A stretch of DNA of 56,057 bases from a bacterium (GTDB lineage Bacteria; Actinomycetota; Acidimicrobiia; Acidimicrobiales; Bin134), in contig JAPPMA010000108.1 of the NCBI GenBank assembly GCA_028819295.1, positions 10,575 to 66,631 of the forward strand, read 5' to 3'. The translations under genes and the position numbers were made by a program. The notes below the pieces were generated by a model. It was given only the letters and a program-made list of their open reading frames with translations, was not told the origin of the DNA and ran no database searches. Shown here in pieces: positions 7,830 to 16,404 of the stretch (position 1 is the first letter of the stretch; each line of letters opens with the position of its first letter).

Positions 7830-8615
7830 ATGATGGACTTGGGTCTTTTGGGCAAGGTGGCTTTGGTCACAGGGAGCTATCGGGGGACGGGGAGTGGGAT
7901 TGCCCGGGTGTTGGCTGCTGAGGGTGCCGAGGTAGTGGTCCACGGGTTTGAGGAAGGACAGGCCGATTGGTTGGCCGACGAGATGGGGTCGCCGGCTCGG
8001 GCGGTATGGGGGGATATCTGCACCGATGAAGGGGCTGAAGCGGTGGCCAGCCAGTGCGGCCCGGCGGACATCCTGGTCAACAACTATGGGGTGGCGGTGG
8101 GCGGCACGTGGGGGGACGACGGCACCGATGTGTGGGTTGACGCCTACAACCGCAACGTATTGAGCGCGGTGCGGATGACCCGGCTCATGGTTCCCGCCAT
8201 GATGGAGCGGGGCTGGGGCCGAATTGTGCTGGTGTCCACGGTGGGGGCGACCCGCCCTGGCGACCGCATTCCGGGCTACTACGCGGCGAAAGGCGCCCTG
8301 CCCGCCATGACGGTAAGCCTGGCCCGGGAGCTGGCTGGCACTGGAGTGACGGTGAACTGTGTGAGCCCAGGGGCCATCGCCACTCCCGAATTGGTAGAGA
8401 TGTGGACCCGCCAAGCCGAGCGGGAGGGCCGCTCCACCGATTGGAGCGATATCGAGCGCCACGTCACCACGGTGCAGATGCCCACGCTCACCGGGCGCAT
8501 CGCCACCGTGTCCGACGTGGGAGAGCTGGTGGCCTTCGTGTGCAGCGACCGGGCCCGCCAGATCCACGGTGCCCACCTCCGTATCGACGGGGGTGCGGCC
8601 GACGTGGTGACGTGA
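7830..8615 (+). CDS. Short-chain dehydrogenase/reductase (SDR)
   Basis: 261 residues counted from ATG 7830. Rossmann motif TGSYRGTGSGIA at residues 14-25, NNYG at 84-87 (variant of NNAG), catalytic Ser136, and Tyr150-x3-Lys154 in GYYAAKGAL. It oxidises or reduces an unknown alcohol/ketone with NAD(P). A longer form from GTG 7767 is possible and has a -10-like box right upstream, but its extra residues do not look like SDR. It precedes the acyl-CoA ligase by 28 bp and is probably cotranscribed with it. Confidence 0.88.
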   Translation: MMDLGLLGKVALVTGSYRGTGSGIARVLAAEGAEVVVHGFEEGQADWLADEMGSPARAVWGDICTDEGAEAVASQCGPADILVNNYGVAVGGTWGDDGTDVWVDAYNRNVLSAVRMTRLMVPAMMERGWGRIVLVSTVGATRPGDRIPGYYAAKGALPAMTVSLARELAGTGVTVNCVSPGAIATPELVEMWTRQAEREGRSTDWSDIERHVTTVQMPTLTGRIATVSDVGELVAFVCSDRARQIHGAHLRIDGGAADVVT

Positions 8616-8643
8616 CCAAGCGGTCGGTCTAGGCTGCCCGGCG

Positions 8644-10161
8644 ATGCCGACCCTCTATGACGTTGTCCGGGATTTCAGTCGCACCTGGCCCGACAAGCTG
8701 GCCGTGCTCACCGAGCAGGACGGCCATCGCACCTACCAGGAGTTGGCCGCTCACGGTGGGGCGCTGGCTCACCAATTCCAAACCCGCTTCGGTCTGGGTT
8801 TGGGCGATCGGGCCTGCATCTGGATGCAAAACCGCCCCGAGTACATCGAGTGCCAGCTGGGAATGCAGGCGGTGGGCTTGGCCGGGGTGCCCATCAACCC
8901 CGAGTGGGCCGACCCGGAACTGGAGTTTGTGCTCAACCACTCCCGGTGCCGATTGGTGTTCGCCGAGGCAGAGCGGGCCGAGCGGGCGGTGGCCCTGGCC
9001 GCGGGAATCGACTCGGTGCAGGCAGTGGTGAGCGTGGACGAGCCGGTGGACGGGGCCCTACTGCTGGCAGACCTCATCGGCGAATCGCCGGAAGGCGCGG
9101 GGCTGGACCTTTCCCCGGTGGACGGGTTCGTGGAGGGCAACGTGCTCTACACCTCGGGCACCACCACTGGGCGGCCCAAGGCGGTGCCGATGAGCCCCGA
9201 GCTGTTCGCCGGGGGAGCGGTGCCCTATGAGGAGATGTTCGGCCTCAGCCACACCGACCGCTCGCTGGTGGTGACCCCGCTGTTCCACGGCAACGCCATG
9301 GGCGGGGCCATGTCGGCGCTGAGCCGGGGGGCCAGCGTGGTCATGCCTCGCAAGTTCTCGGCGTCGCGCTTCTGGTCGCTGGTCGATCTGTACCGCCCCA
9401 CCTACTTCCTCACCCTGGTGCCCATCATCAACATCTTGATGGCCCAGCCCCCCGGTCCCCATGAGAAGTCGCACTCGCTGCGGGTGATGATCCCGCTGGG
9501 CTGCGCGCCGATCATCGAGCAGATCGAGGAGCGCTACGGGGTGCCGTGCATGGACTGGTACGGCATGACCGAGGCGGGGTCGGGCACCTATACCCGGCTG
9601 GACGAGCCCCGCCGCCCCGGCTCAGTGGGCAAGCCGTTCGAGGGGTCGGTGCTGCGGATCTTCTTGCCTGATGGCTCAGAAGCGCCCACGGGGGAGACGG
9701 GGGAGATCTGCTTTCTGCGGTCCACCATCGGCTTCAACGGCTATATCGAAGACCCGGAGGCCACCGAGGCCGCCACCTCGGGCGACTGGTTCCGCACCGG
9801 CGACCTGGGCTACATGGACGACGACGGCTACCTCTACTTCGTGGACCGCCAGAAGGACATCGTGCGCCGGGGCGGGGAGAACCTGTCCACCCTCGAGGTG
9901 GAGACCGCGCTGCGATCCCACCCCGCAGTGGGCGACATCGCGGTGGTGGCCCGTCCCGACCCGGTGCTGGGCGAGACGGTGGCCGCCTTCATCGTGGTGG
10001 CCGACGGCTGCGACCTCCCCACCGAGGACGACCTGCGGACCCACACCGAGGGAACCCTGGCCCCCTACAAAGTGCCCACCACCATTCAGCCCATCGACGA
10101 GCTCCCCCGCACCGGCAACGGCAAAGTAGAGAAGTTCCGCCTCCGCCAGCAGTTCACCTGA
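8644..10161 (+). CDS. Acyl-CoA synthetase (AMP-forming)
   Basis: 505 residues of the ANL superfamily; activates a carboxylic acid to its CoA thioester through an acyl-adenylate. Motifs: P-loop LYTSGTTTGRPKA near residue 168, YGMTEAGSG near 305, WFRTGDLGYMDDDGY near 383, and the C-terminal PRTGNGKVEKF with the adenylation Lys. Chain-length preference is not readable. Cotranscribed with the SDR upstream. Its last 76 bp are overlapped in antisense by the 3' end of the convergent Fic gene. Confidence 0.92.
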   Translation: MPTLYDVVRDFSRTWPDKLAVLTEQDGHRTYQELAAHGGALAHQFQTRFGLGLGDRACIWMQNRPEYIECQLGMQAVGLAGVPINPEWADPELEFVLNHSRCRLVFAEAERAERAVALAAGIDSVQAVVSVDEPVDGALLLADLIGESPEGAGLDLSPVDGFVEGNVLYTSGTTTGRPKAVPMSPELFAGGAVPYEEMFGLSHTDRSLVVTPLFHGNAMGGAMSALSRGASVVMPRKFSASRFWSLVDLYRPTYFLTLVPIINILMAQPPGPHEKSHSLRVMIPLGCAPIIEQIEERYGVPCMDWYGMTEAGSGTYTRLDEPRRPGSVGKPFEGSVLRIFLPDGSEAPTGETGEICFLRSTIGFNGYIEDPEATEAATSGDWFRTGDLGYMDDDGYLYFVDRQKDIVRRGGENLSTLEVETALRSHPAVGDIAVVARPDPVLGETVAAFIVVADGCDLPTEDDLRTHTEGTLAPYKVPTTIQPIDELPRTGNGKVEKFRLRQQFT

Positions 10162-11612
10162 TCCGCTGACCAGGGAAAACCGACAACATCTGCTAATTTG
10201 ACATCAACTAGTGGTGTTTCTTTGATGGCATTTGCGGTTTCGTTGGCTTGGGCTGCCTCTTGGGGCTCAATGAGGGCGAAGAGTCGATCTTGGAAATCGT
10301 GGGCGGGGTGAAACTCGAACTTATTGCCTGCTTTGCTCTTGGTAAAGAGCCCTAGTTCCTCCAACCCGAGCAAGTCGGTGCGGGCTGATTGGTACACAAC
10401 CCGATGGAGTTGTGCTTGACCTCCGATGGTGAATGTCTGGTACGGATCATTCAATGCGTCGCTGATGATGGAGAGTTGACGGTTGTTGAGTCCTACAACG
10501 CTTTGCAGGAACTGCTTGGTCTTAGCGATCTCTGCTGTCTTCCGAGTCAGGTAGTCCCGGAGGCTGTCGATGGCCTGTTCGATAACCTCAAGCTGATAGA
10601 TGACGAAGTAGGTGGCGTCGTTGTTGTCGGTTTCGGCCTTCAAGTACGACTTCACATATTGCCCGGGCGCCTTTCTCAGAATCGCGGAGATGGAGATGTA
10701 CTGGGCCAGCCAGTAGCCCGACCGCAGCATGGACCAATAGAACAGCGCTCGAGCGGTGCGTCCGTTGCCGTCGACAAACGGATGGTCATAACCAACCCAG
10801 AAGTGGACGAGAATCGCCCGTATCACAGGGTGGAGGAAGCCTTCTACGTTCTCACCGTTGGCGAAGGCGCATAGCTGTTCCAGCCGCTTTGGCAGTTCCT
10901 CGGCGGGCGGTGGCATGTGGAGCACCTTGTCGTCGAGGCCGACGGCAAAGACTCGCTCTTCGTCTGGCTGTTGGAGGCGACCGGCATCCGAGTCGTTCTC
11001 CAGAGTGCCGTCGGTGACGACGCGGTGCAATTCCAACACATCGTCTGGTGTCAGCGGCCTGTGTTCGCGGGCCATTCGCTCGACTTCGAGCATCCCATTG
11101 AAGTTGTTGAAAACCATGCGCTCCCCATGGGTTCGAGGAGGTCGGCGGGTCTTCAGCATTTCTTTGGCGACTCGTCGGGTAGTCGCTGCGCCTTCCAACA
11201 TGCTGGAAGTGATCGCCTCTTCGATAAGCGAGGAGACCAAGTAGCGATCGCTGGACTGCACGTTGGCAATCGCGTCATCTGTCTGAATCCGGCCACCGGC
11301 GCACTTGTCGATGCTGTGGACTATTTCCTGAACGCGGTCGATATTGGAAAACCTGAATGGGTCTCCCTTCACGCTTTTCAGGGGCAGGAAGTGGGCGGAA
11401 GCAAACCTGCTGAGAGCAGTTCCCAGCCACCACTCGTCAAGGGTGAGTCCATCGGGCGGAGTCCGATGCCTCATTTCATCCCAGTGCAGGTACCTGCCCC
11501 TGGGATCGACCGGCTTCCCTGTGGAAAGCACCTCTAGGAGGCGTTGCGGACTCTCCTGGGAGTTCCTCGAGAACAGGTCGTTCCAATCCGGAGGTGGGAG
11601 CACCTTGGCCAC
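10086..11612 (-). CDS. Fic family protein (putative AMPylator, class II-like)
   Basis: 508 residues. The Fic active site HPFVDGNGRTAR is at about 276-287, and an inhibitory-helix motif SSMLEG ([S/T]xxxE[G/N]) lies at about 134-139, before the Fic core as in class II enzymes. An N-terminal Fic_N-like region and a C-terminal winged-helix-like part (LEELGLFTKSKAGNKFEF) flank the core. Such proteins transfer AMP from ATP to hydroxyl side chains, often of themselves or DNA-gyrase-like targets. The last residues (about WSADQVNCWRRR onward) are encoded antisense to the acyl-CoA ligase and look like read-through beyond the native end. GTG 11612 is the start. AT-richer surroundings suggest acquisition. 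Confidence 0.85.
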   Translation of the reverse strand: MAKVLPPPDWNDLFSRNSQESPQRLLEVLSTGKPVDPRGRYLHWDEMRHRTPPDGLTLDEWWLGTALSRFASAHFLPLKSVKGDPFRFSNIDRVQEIVHSIDKCAGGRIQTDDAIANVQSSDRYLVSSLIEEAITSSMLEGAATTRRVAKEMLKTRRPPRTHGERMVFNNFNGMLEVERMAREHRPLTPDDVLELHRVVTDGTLENDSDAGRLQQPDEERVFAVGLDDKVLHMPPPAEELPKRLEQLCAFANGENVEGFLHPVIRAILVHFWVGYDHPFVDGNGRTARALFYWSMLRSGYWLAQYISISAILRKAPGQYVKSYLKAETDNNDATYFVIYQLEVIEQAIDSLRDYLTRKTAEIAKTKQFLQSVVGLNNRQLSIISDALNDPYQTFTIGGQAQLHRVVYQSARTDLLGLEELGLFTKSKAGNKFEFHPAHDFQDRLFALIEPQEAAQANETANAIKETPLVDVKLADVVGFPWSADQVNCWRRRNFSTLPLPVRGSSSMG

Positions 11613-11639
11613 GTTGCCATTTTAGGGCCATTGCACGAG

Positions 11640-11680
11640 TATTGCTACTAATTTTATATGAATTAGTATAAATTAGTACT
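11640..11680 (-). promoter_or_regulatory. AT-rich promoter/operator of the Fic gene
   Basis: TACTAATT (11646-11653) and AATTAGTA (11661-11668) form an 8-bp inverted repeat with a 7-bp spacer, and AATTAGTA recurs at 11671-11678, exactly one helical turn on. On the minus strand TATACT and TATAAA offer -10 boxes about 40-50 bp upstream of the Fic GTG. The repeats look like an operator. Confidence 0.5.
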
Positions 11681-11820
11681 TCACTGGTGTGGTTCGACCA
11701 CCAACTCCGCTGGCCAAGGGGCTGCCTCCCATTTTCGGGGGGAACCTCGACAGCACCAGCGAGATCGGCTATGTCACACACCAATGGGACCGCAGTGCCA
11801 CAGCGACACTTTTCTCACCG

Positions 11821-12984
11821 TCATTTGGGCGCAGCGAATTCGGCTCGGAGTTGGGGGCCGTGCTGGTTGAGGGCGGGGAGGGTGGGGGCGGTGTCGCCGG
11901 TGGGATTGTCCCAGTCGGCGGTGGTGGCGGGGGCGGGGAGGTCGACGGTGCCGTCGGGGTGGGTGACGGTGATCCGGTCGAGTTGGGGGTGAGCGGAGAG
12001 CCCGGCCACATCGTTGACTGCGCCGAAGGCCATGCGGCTCTTGGTGAGCTTGTCGCGGAGCGCGTCGGTGGGCAATAGGGCGAAAACCTCCCCGACTGCT
12101 TCGTCTGTCTCCGCCCGGTTGGCGACTCGGGCCTTGTTGGTGGCGAAGCGGGGATGGTGGGCCAGCTCCGGCCGGTCGAGCACCTTCTCGCAAAGGGTGG
12201 CCCATTCCCGGTCGGACTGCACCGCGATGAGCAGGGTGGTGCCATCGGCGGTGGTGAAGCCGCCGTAGGGGGCGATGGACGGGTGGGCCAAACCCAATCG
12301 CTGGGGGCCATGCCCGAGGTAGTCGTGGTGCAGAAGAGGCACCGTCATCCATTCGGCCATGGTGGAGAACAGCGAGACCTCGATGCTGGCGCCCTCGCCA
12401 GTACGGGCCTGGCGGACCAGCGCCTGGCTGATGGCTCGGGCCGCGGCCTCGCCGGTGGCGATGTCGGCCACCGACACCCCGACTCGGCCCAGCGGCCCCG
12501 GTGCCCCGGACACTGAGACCAAGCCGCTTTCGGCCTGCACCAGGAGGTCGTATGCCTTCATGTCGGCATAGGGCCCGGTCGGCCCGTACCCCGAGATATC
12601 GCAGGTGACCAGCCGGGGGTGCTGCTGGCGCAGAGCCTCAGAGCCGAATCCCAGCCGCTTTGCCGCACCCACGGCCAGGTTCTGGATGCAGACGTCGGCT
12701 TGGGCGACCATCCGACCCAGCATCGCTTGATCTTCATCGCCTTTGAGGTCGAGGACGATCGACTCCTTGCCCCGGTTCAACCAGGCGAAATAGCTGGCCA
12801 GCCCATCGGCGGCGGCGTCGTAGCCCCGGGAGAAGTCGCCCTCGGCCCGCTCTATCTTGATGACCCTGGCTCCGGCATCGGCCAACCGGCAGGACGCCAA
12901 TGGTCCCGCCACCGCTTGTTCGACAGAGACCACCAGCACGCCATCCAGAGGCTTTGCCGAGCTCACTCCAGCAACGTACCCCAC
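11821..12984 (-). CDS. CaiB/BaiF family CoA-transferase (type III)
   Basis: 387 residues. It moves CoA between carboxylic acids. Recognised by PLDGVLVVSVEQAVAGPLAS at the N-terminus, GARVIKIERAEGDFSRGYD, NRGKESIVLDLK, and the catalytic Asp in MKAYDLLVQAESG at about residue 147. The frame opens at GTG 12984; a second GTG at 12966 is equally plausible. The gene stands alone: Fic lies downstream beyond a 208-bp AT-rich gap, and upstream is a MITE-like element. Substrate pair unknown. Confidence 0.9.
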   Translation of the reverse strand: MGYVAGVSSAKPLDGVLVVSVEQAVAGPLASCRLADAGARVIKIERAEGDFSRGYDAAADGLASYFAWLNRGKESIVLDLKGDEDQAMLGRMVAQADVCIQNLAVGAAKRLGFGSEALRQQHPRLVTCDISGYGPTGPYADMKAYDLLVQAESGLVSVSGAPGPLGRVGVSVADIATGEAAARAISQALVRQARTGEGASIEVSLFSTMAEWMTVPLLHHDYLGHGPQRLGLAHPSIAPYGGFTTADGTTLLIAVQSDREWATLCEKVLDRPELAHHPRFATNKARVANRAETDEAVGEVFALLPTDALRDKLTKSRMAFGAVNDVAGLSAHPQLDRITVTHPDGTVDLPAPATTADWDNPTGDTAPTLPALNQHGPQLRAEFAAPK

Positions 12985-13023
12985 TCGCCTATTGCAACTG
13001 CCAACGGGAATGGCCCTCGACAG

Positions 13024-13248
13024 CTAGTGGTCCGTCTGTGAACTGGCAGGGGCGGATTGCGACGGCAGGGGCGGATTGCGACGGCAGGGGCGGATTGCGA
13101 CGGCAGGGGCGGATTGCGACGGCAGCGGCGTTCCTCGCAAGGCGCGCCGACGCAGCCATACCCGGAGCGTACGGCAAGGAGGAGCAACGCCGCGAGGGGC
13201 GTCGCTGCCTAGCAGGACGCCCTGACCAATTTGCAGACGGACCACTAG
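13024..13248. mobile_element. MITE-like element with 15-bp terminal inverted repeats and TA target duplication
   Basis: CTAGTGGTCCGTCTG at 13024-13038 is matched perfectly by its reverse complement at 13234-13248, and the similarity extends imperfectly about 8 bp further inward. Each end reads C-TA-G, matching the CTAG target with TA duplication described for IS630-family elements. The roughly 219-bp interior carries no gene: it has four 19-bp tandem repeats and an 8-bp internal hairpin (GCGGCGTT 13125-13132 / AACGCCGC 13186-13193). It fills most of the 288-bp gap between the CoA-transferase and the next gene. Confidence 0.7.
13047..13122. repeat. 19-bp tandem repeat, four copies, inside the MITE-like element
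   Basis: Four exact copies of a 19-bp unit beginning CAGGGGCGGATTGCGACGG lie back to back at 13047, 13066, 13085 and 13104. The period is not a multiple of three and there are no spacers, so it is neither coding nor a CRISPR array. Confidence 0.95.
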
Positions 13249-13272
13249 GTCAGAGCACATCGCAATATCAGC

Positions 13273-14388
13273 TCAGTCGTGGCCTTCGGAGCTTGGCGCA
13301 ATCGGCTTGGTGAGGCCGATCCGCTCGTAGGCCTCCGCGGGAATGGCCTCCAGGGACTTGTAGATCGTCCAGGTGCATTTTTTCGGCTCGGGACCAGACG
13401 TCTCCTCGGGATAGAGCGGAGAGTCGACCACTCTGATGGGATGACCCCACTGGCGGGCGGGCCACAGCTCCAAGGTGTAGCAGCAGTGGGCGCAGTAGTA
13501 GCAGACTCCCTTCTCGTTCCACGCCCAGTCATGTTCTTCGGAGGTGACTCCGAAGTTGTATGGCGGCGCCGAGCGGCTACCAGTTCCCTCGACGGGATCA
13601 CCCCGCTGTCCCCGGTTCCCCGAGCCGCAGGGGTCGAATGAGATCACGTATTTGTCATCCTGTTCGGAGACCTCAATGTCGCCGGTTCGGTCAGGCCCGA
13701 CGAGATGGGCCCGCATCCCCTCGAACGACAGATAGAGGTTGCGGTAGAGGGTGTCCTCATAGGACTGGAGGCGCAGGTCAAAGGGTTGATAGCGCTCTTC
13801 GAGGTAGGGGGCAAGCACTTCGGAGTAGGCCTCACCCACCGCGACCTCACCCAAGCGGTGGGCGACGAAGGTCAGCATACCCGATTGAAAGTCGGCGCCC
13901 CGGTCGTGGAGCTGACGCCATGCCTCTCGCAACCGTTCCAAACGAATTAGTGCTTCTGACGCCTCGATCTCATAGGCCCGCAAGCCGTTGCCCAGCTCCC
14001 CGGCTTGCCGGGCCAGCTCTGCCCACCGGGGATGGGGGTCAAACGGCTCGCCGTCGGGAAAGGCCAGCAGTTCCCGCAAGCGAGCGGTTTCGCTGTCCAG
14101 GTCGTCTTCGCTGACACCCCGACTCGCCAGGAACGAGCCCCAGCCCTCCCCCCACACCTGATAGATGACGTGGACCACTTTGGCCTCTTCCATCCAGTAA
14201 TCCACGAGTTGGGCCGCGGTCTCCCAGTCTCCGGCATCGATGGCTTCGGTGATCTTGGCTGTGGTGGACACGGCTTGGTCGGTCCAGTCCCCGGTGCGGA
14301 CCCGCTTGTTTATCTCCGTCGACCAGCTGAGGTGGGTCGGCGGGGCGGCAGATGTGCCAGAGATGCTTTTCTTGTGCTTCTGATCCAT
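13273..14388 (-). CDS. Uncharacterised protein with CxYCAHC motif (paralogue of 36106-37224)
   Basis: 371 residues from ATG 14388. I do not recognise the family. The N-terminal two thirds look helical (IDAGDWETAAQLVDYWMEEA near residue 45); a central segment reads FEGMRAHLVGPDRTGD; then FDPCGSG, and near the C-terminus GVCYYCAHC, which could bind a metal or cofactor, followed by WGHPIRVVDSP and a CTW segment. The same blocks occur in the same order in the 372-residue protein at 36106-37224. No signal peptide or membrane span. It is the last gene of the operon headed by the SDR at 17618, 20 bp after another SDR, and so within the proposed LacI regulon. Confidence 0.8.
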   Translation of the reverse strand: MDQKHKKSISGTSAAPPTHLSWSTEINKRVRTGDWTDQAVSTTAKITEAIDAGDWETAAQLVDYWMEEAKVVHVIYQVWGEGWGSFLASRGVSEDDLDSETARLRELLAFPDGEPFDPHPRWAELARQAGELGNGLRAYEIEASEALIRLERLREAWRQLHDRGADFQSGMLTFVAHRLGEVAVGEAYSEVLAPYLEERYQPFDLRLQSYEDTLYRNLYLSFEGMRAHLVGPDRTGDIEVSEQDDKYVISFDPCGSGNRGQRGDPVEGTGSRSAPPYNFGVTSEEHDWAWNEKGVCYYCAHCCYTLELWPARQWGHPIRVVDSPLYPEETSGPEPKKCTWTIYKSLEAIPAEAYERIGLTKPIAPSSEGHD

Positions 14389-14408
14389 CGGGGCTCCGGG
14401 AAGGCGAA

Positions 14409-15176
14409 TCAATACATCAGCATGGCACCGCTCACGTTGATGGTGGCGCCGGAGATGAAAGAGGCGTGCCTGCTGGCCAGGAATACCACCGTGCCGGCCA
14501 TCTCCTCGGGCTCGGCCACCCGACCCAGCGGGGTGGCATCGGTTAGTTGCTGGAACAGCTCGGGATCCAGGTCGGTGGTCAGCATCGGTGTGTTGATCTG
14601 GCCTGGCGACACGGCATTGACGGTGATCTGGTCGGGGCCGTAGGTGCGGGCCAGGCCGCGGACCATGGAGACGATGCCACCCTTGGATGCGCAGTAGACC
14701 ACCGAGCCGCCGAACCCCCCTGTCCACCACCCCTGAGACGTGAATGCGATGATGCGACCGCCATCGCCTGCGTCGCGCATGGCGGAGGCTGCCGCCCGGC
14801 ACAGAAAAAACGTGGCCTTCAGGTTGGTGTCCACCTGGAAATCCCAATCCTGCTCGGTTACCTCGTCCACCGATGCCCGTCGTTTGAGAACCGCGGCGAG
14901 ATGGGCCAAAACGTACACCTCTCCCAGGTGTCGCCGAGCCCGGTCGATCAGATCGCGGTGACCGTCCAAGTCGGAGAGATCAGCACCGACGCCGACATGG
15001 CCGGTCCCCTCCAGACCGGCGGCCACCTCCTCCGCGGCCTGCTGGCGGAGATCGACGGCCATGACCTTGGCGCCGGTGGAGGCAAATGCCTCGGCCACTG
15101 GCCGTCCCATGCCTCCCGCGGCGCCGGTCACGATCACCCCCCGGCCCTCCAGTCCTGCTCCGACGCTCCATGTCAT
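14409..15176 (-). CDS. Short-chain dehydrogenase/reductase (SDR)
   Basis: 255 residues. TGAAGGMGRPVAEAFA at about 18-33 binds NAD(P), AHLAAV replaces the usual NNAG, and the catalytic pair is in VVYCASKGG. The C-terminus ends SGATINVSGAMLMY. It sits between an enolase-superfamily dehydratase (46 bp upstream) and the CxYCAHC gene, fourth in the operon controlled by site A. A role oxidising a sugar or sugar-acid hydroxyl is inferred from context only. Confidence 0.9.
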   Translation of the reverse strand: MTWSVGAGLEGRGVIVTGAAGGMGRPVAEAFASTGAKVMAVDLRQQAAEEVAAGLEGTGHVGVGADLSDLDGHRDLIDRARRHLGEVYVLAHLAAVLKRRASVDEVTEQDWDFQVDTNLKATFFLCRAAASAMRDAGDGGRIIAFTSQGWWTGGFGGSVVYCASKGGIVSMVRGLARTYGPDQITVNAVSPGQINTPMLTTDLDPELFQQLTDATPLGRVAEPEEMAGTVVFLASRHASFISGATINVSGAMLMY

Positions 15177-15222
15177 GGCGCGACCCCCTTCGCTTCTTGG
15201 CCAGTGGCCTGGTCGGACCTGT

Positions 15223-16359
15223 TCAGCCCAGAACCTTCTCGCTTCGGTACCGGTCTATCACCCGCTCGTCCACGTCGATGCCCAGTCCCGAGCCCGTGGG
15301 CGGGTAGACCCATCCATCGATGTGGACCAGGGGATCAGGCACTAGCTCGTGTTGCATGGGGTTCTCCAGCGGCTTCAGCTCGAATAGGGTGCATGCCGAG
15401 CTGGAGAAGCTCACCGCCAGGCTGGCGGCCGAAACGATGGCCGACGACCAGGCATGGGCGTTGGCCCGACGCCGGTGCAGCTCCACCAGATCGGTCACCC
15501 GCTTGAAGCCGGTGATCCCCTCGGCTCGACCGGGGTCGCACCCGACCACGTCTACCGTGCCGGTAGCCAGCACACGCTCGTACCCCTCTATGGTCCATTC
15601 CTTTTCGCCGTAGGCCATGGCGGCGACGGATTGGCTTCGCAATTCGGCGTAGCCCTGTGGATCCCAAGCGCCCAAAGGCTCCTCGATCCAGGCGATCCCA
15701 TACTCGTCGAATGCCTGAGTTCGGCTCACCGCGGTGGGCACGTCCCATTTGATCACCCAGCCCAAATCGATCATGAGGTGTTTGGTCGGCCCAATGGCCT
15801 CCCGTATGGCTTTGACATAAGCCACATCGCGATCATGCTCGAAGCCGAGGTGGGCGTTGCCTCGCTTGCCGAATCCGACCTTCATTCCCTGCAAGCCGGT
15901 GGACAGCCATTCGGAGGCCTCAACCGCCATGTCGGGAATGGACTCGTAGTGGGCGTGGGACGATGCGATGGCCGGCAAGCGTTCATGCACCGGGCCGCCC
16001 AACAGGTCCAGGACGCTGCACCCCAGCGCTTTGCCTTTCAAATCCCACAGCGCGATGTCGATGGCCGAGATGGCGAACGACGCGATGCCCCCGCCGTACC
16101 CGTACCACCACGCTCGGTCCTTGAGCGACCGGTAGATGGCGTCCAGGTGAAGCGGGCTCTGGCCGATCACCAGATCGGACATGCCCTCAATGACGGCTTT
16201 GGCGGCAAAGCTCGACTCCGGCCACATGGTGACCGACTCGCCCCAGCCCACGGTGCCGTCGTCGGCTGTGATCTTGGCCAAGCACAGGTGGCGGATGGCG
16301 TCGAAATCGTTGGGCTCGGGGTAGCTGACCGGGATGGCTTCGACGGAGGCTATTTTCAT
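15223..16359 (-). CDS. Mandelate racemase/muconate lactonizing enzyme family (sugar-acid dehydratase-like)
   Basis: 378 residues of the enolase superfamily. A Lys-x-x-x-x-Lys pair is at 160/165 (GMKVGFGK), metal ligands at Asp198 (MIDLG), Glu226 (WIEEP) and Glu252 (YGEKEW), and a possible His base in NAHAWSS. Members abstract the alpha-proton of a carboxylate; in sugar-catabolic operons they usually dehydrate aldonic acids to 2-keto-3-deoxy acids, which fits this neighbourhood. ATG 16359 is the third ATG in a 17-bp repeat ladder that connects it to the upstream VOC gene (see repeat 16357-16404). Confidence 0.9.
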   Translation of the reverse strand: MKIASVEAIPVSYPEPNDFDAIRHLCLAKITADDGTVGWGESVTMWPESSFAAKAVIEGMSDLVIGQSPLHLDAIYRSLKDRAWWYGYGGGIASFAISAIDIALWDLKGKALGCSVLDLLGGPVHERLPAIASSHAHYESIPDMAVEASEWLSTGLQGMKVGFGKRGNAHLGFEHDRDVAYVKAIREAIGPTKHLMIDLGWVIKWDVPTAVSRTQAFDEYGIAWIEEPLGAWDPQGYAELRSQSVAAMAYGEKEWTIEGYERVLATGTVDVVGCDPGRAEGITGFKRVTDLVELHRRRANAHAWSSAIVSAASLAVSFSSSACTLFELKPLENPMQHELVPDPLVHIDGWVYPPTGSGLGIDVDERVIDRYRSEKVLG

Positions 16360-16404
16360 GGCGTCTCGGGTTTCATGGCGTCTCGGGTTTCATGGCGTCT
16401 CGGG
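16357..16404. repeat. 17-bp tandem repeat carrying three start codons
   Basis: CATGGCGTCTCGGGTTT occurs at 16357-16373 and 16374-16390, and all but its last three bases at 16391-16404. On the minus strand each copy supplies GAGACGCCATGAAA. The VOC stop overlaps the first ATG (ATGA), and the two upstream ATGs each open a six-codon frame (MKPETP) that closes at the next ATGA overlap. Confidence 0.9.

Noticed and set aside
10209-10222. Further copy of the CTAGTGGTG transposon-end-like sequence
   Set aside because: Matches only the first nine bases and lies within the Fic coding frame, so chance is adequate.
13047-13122. Possible CRISPR array
   Set aside because: Units are contiguous 19-bp repeats without spacers and no cas genes are present.
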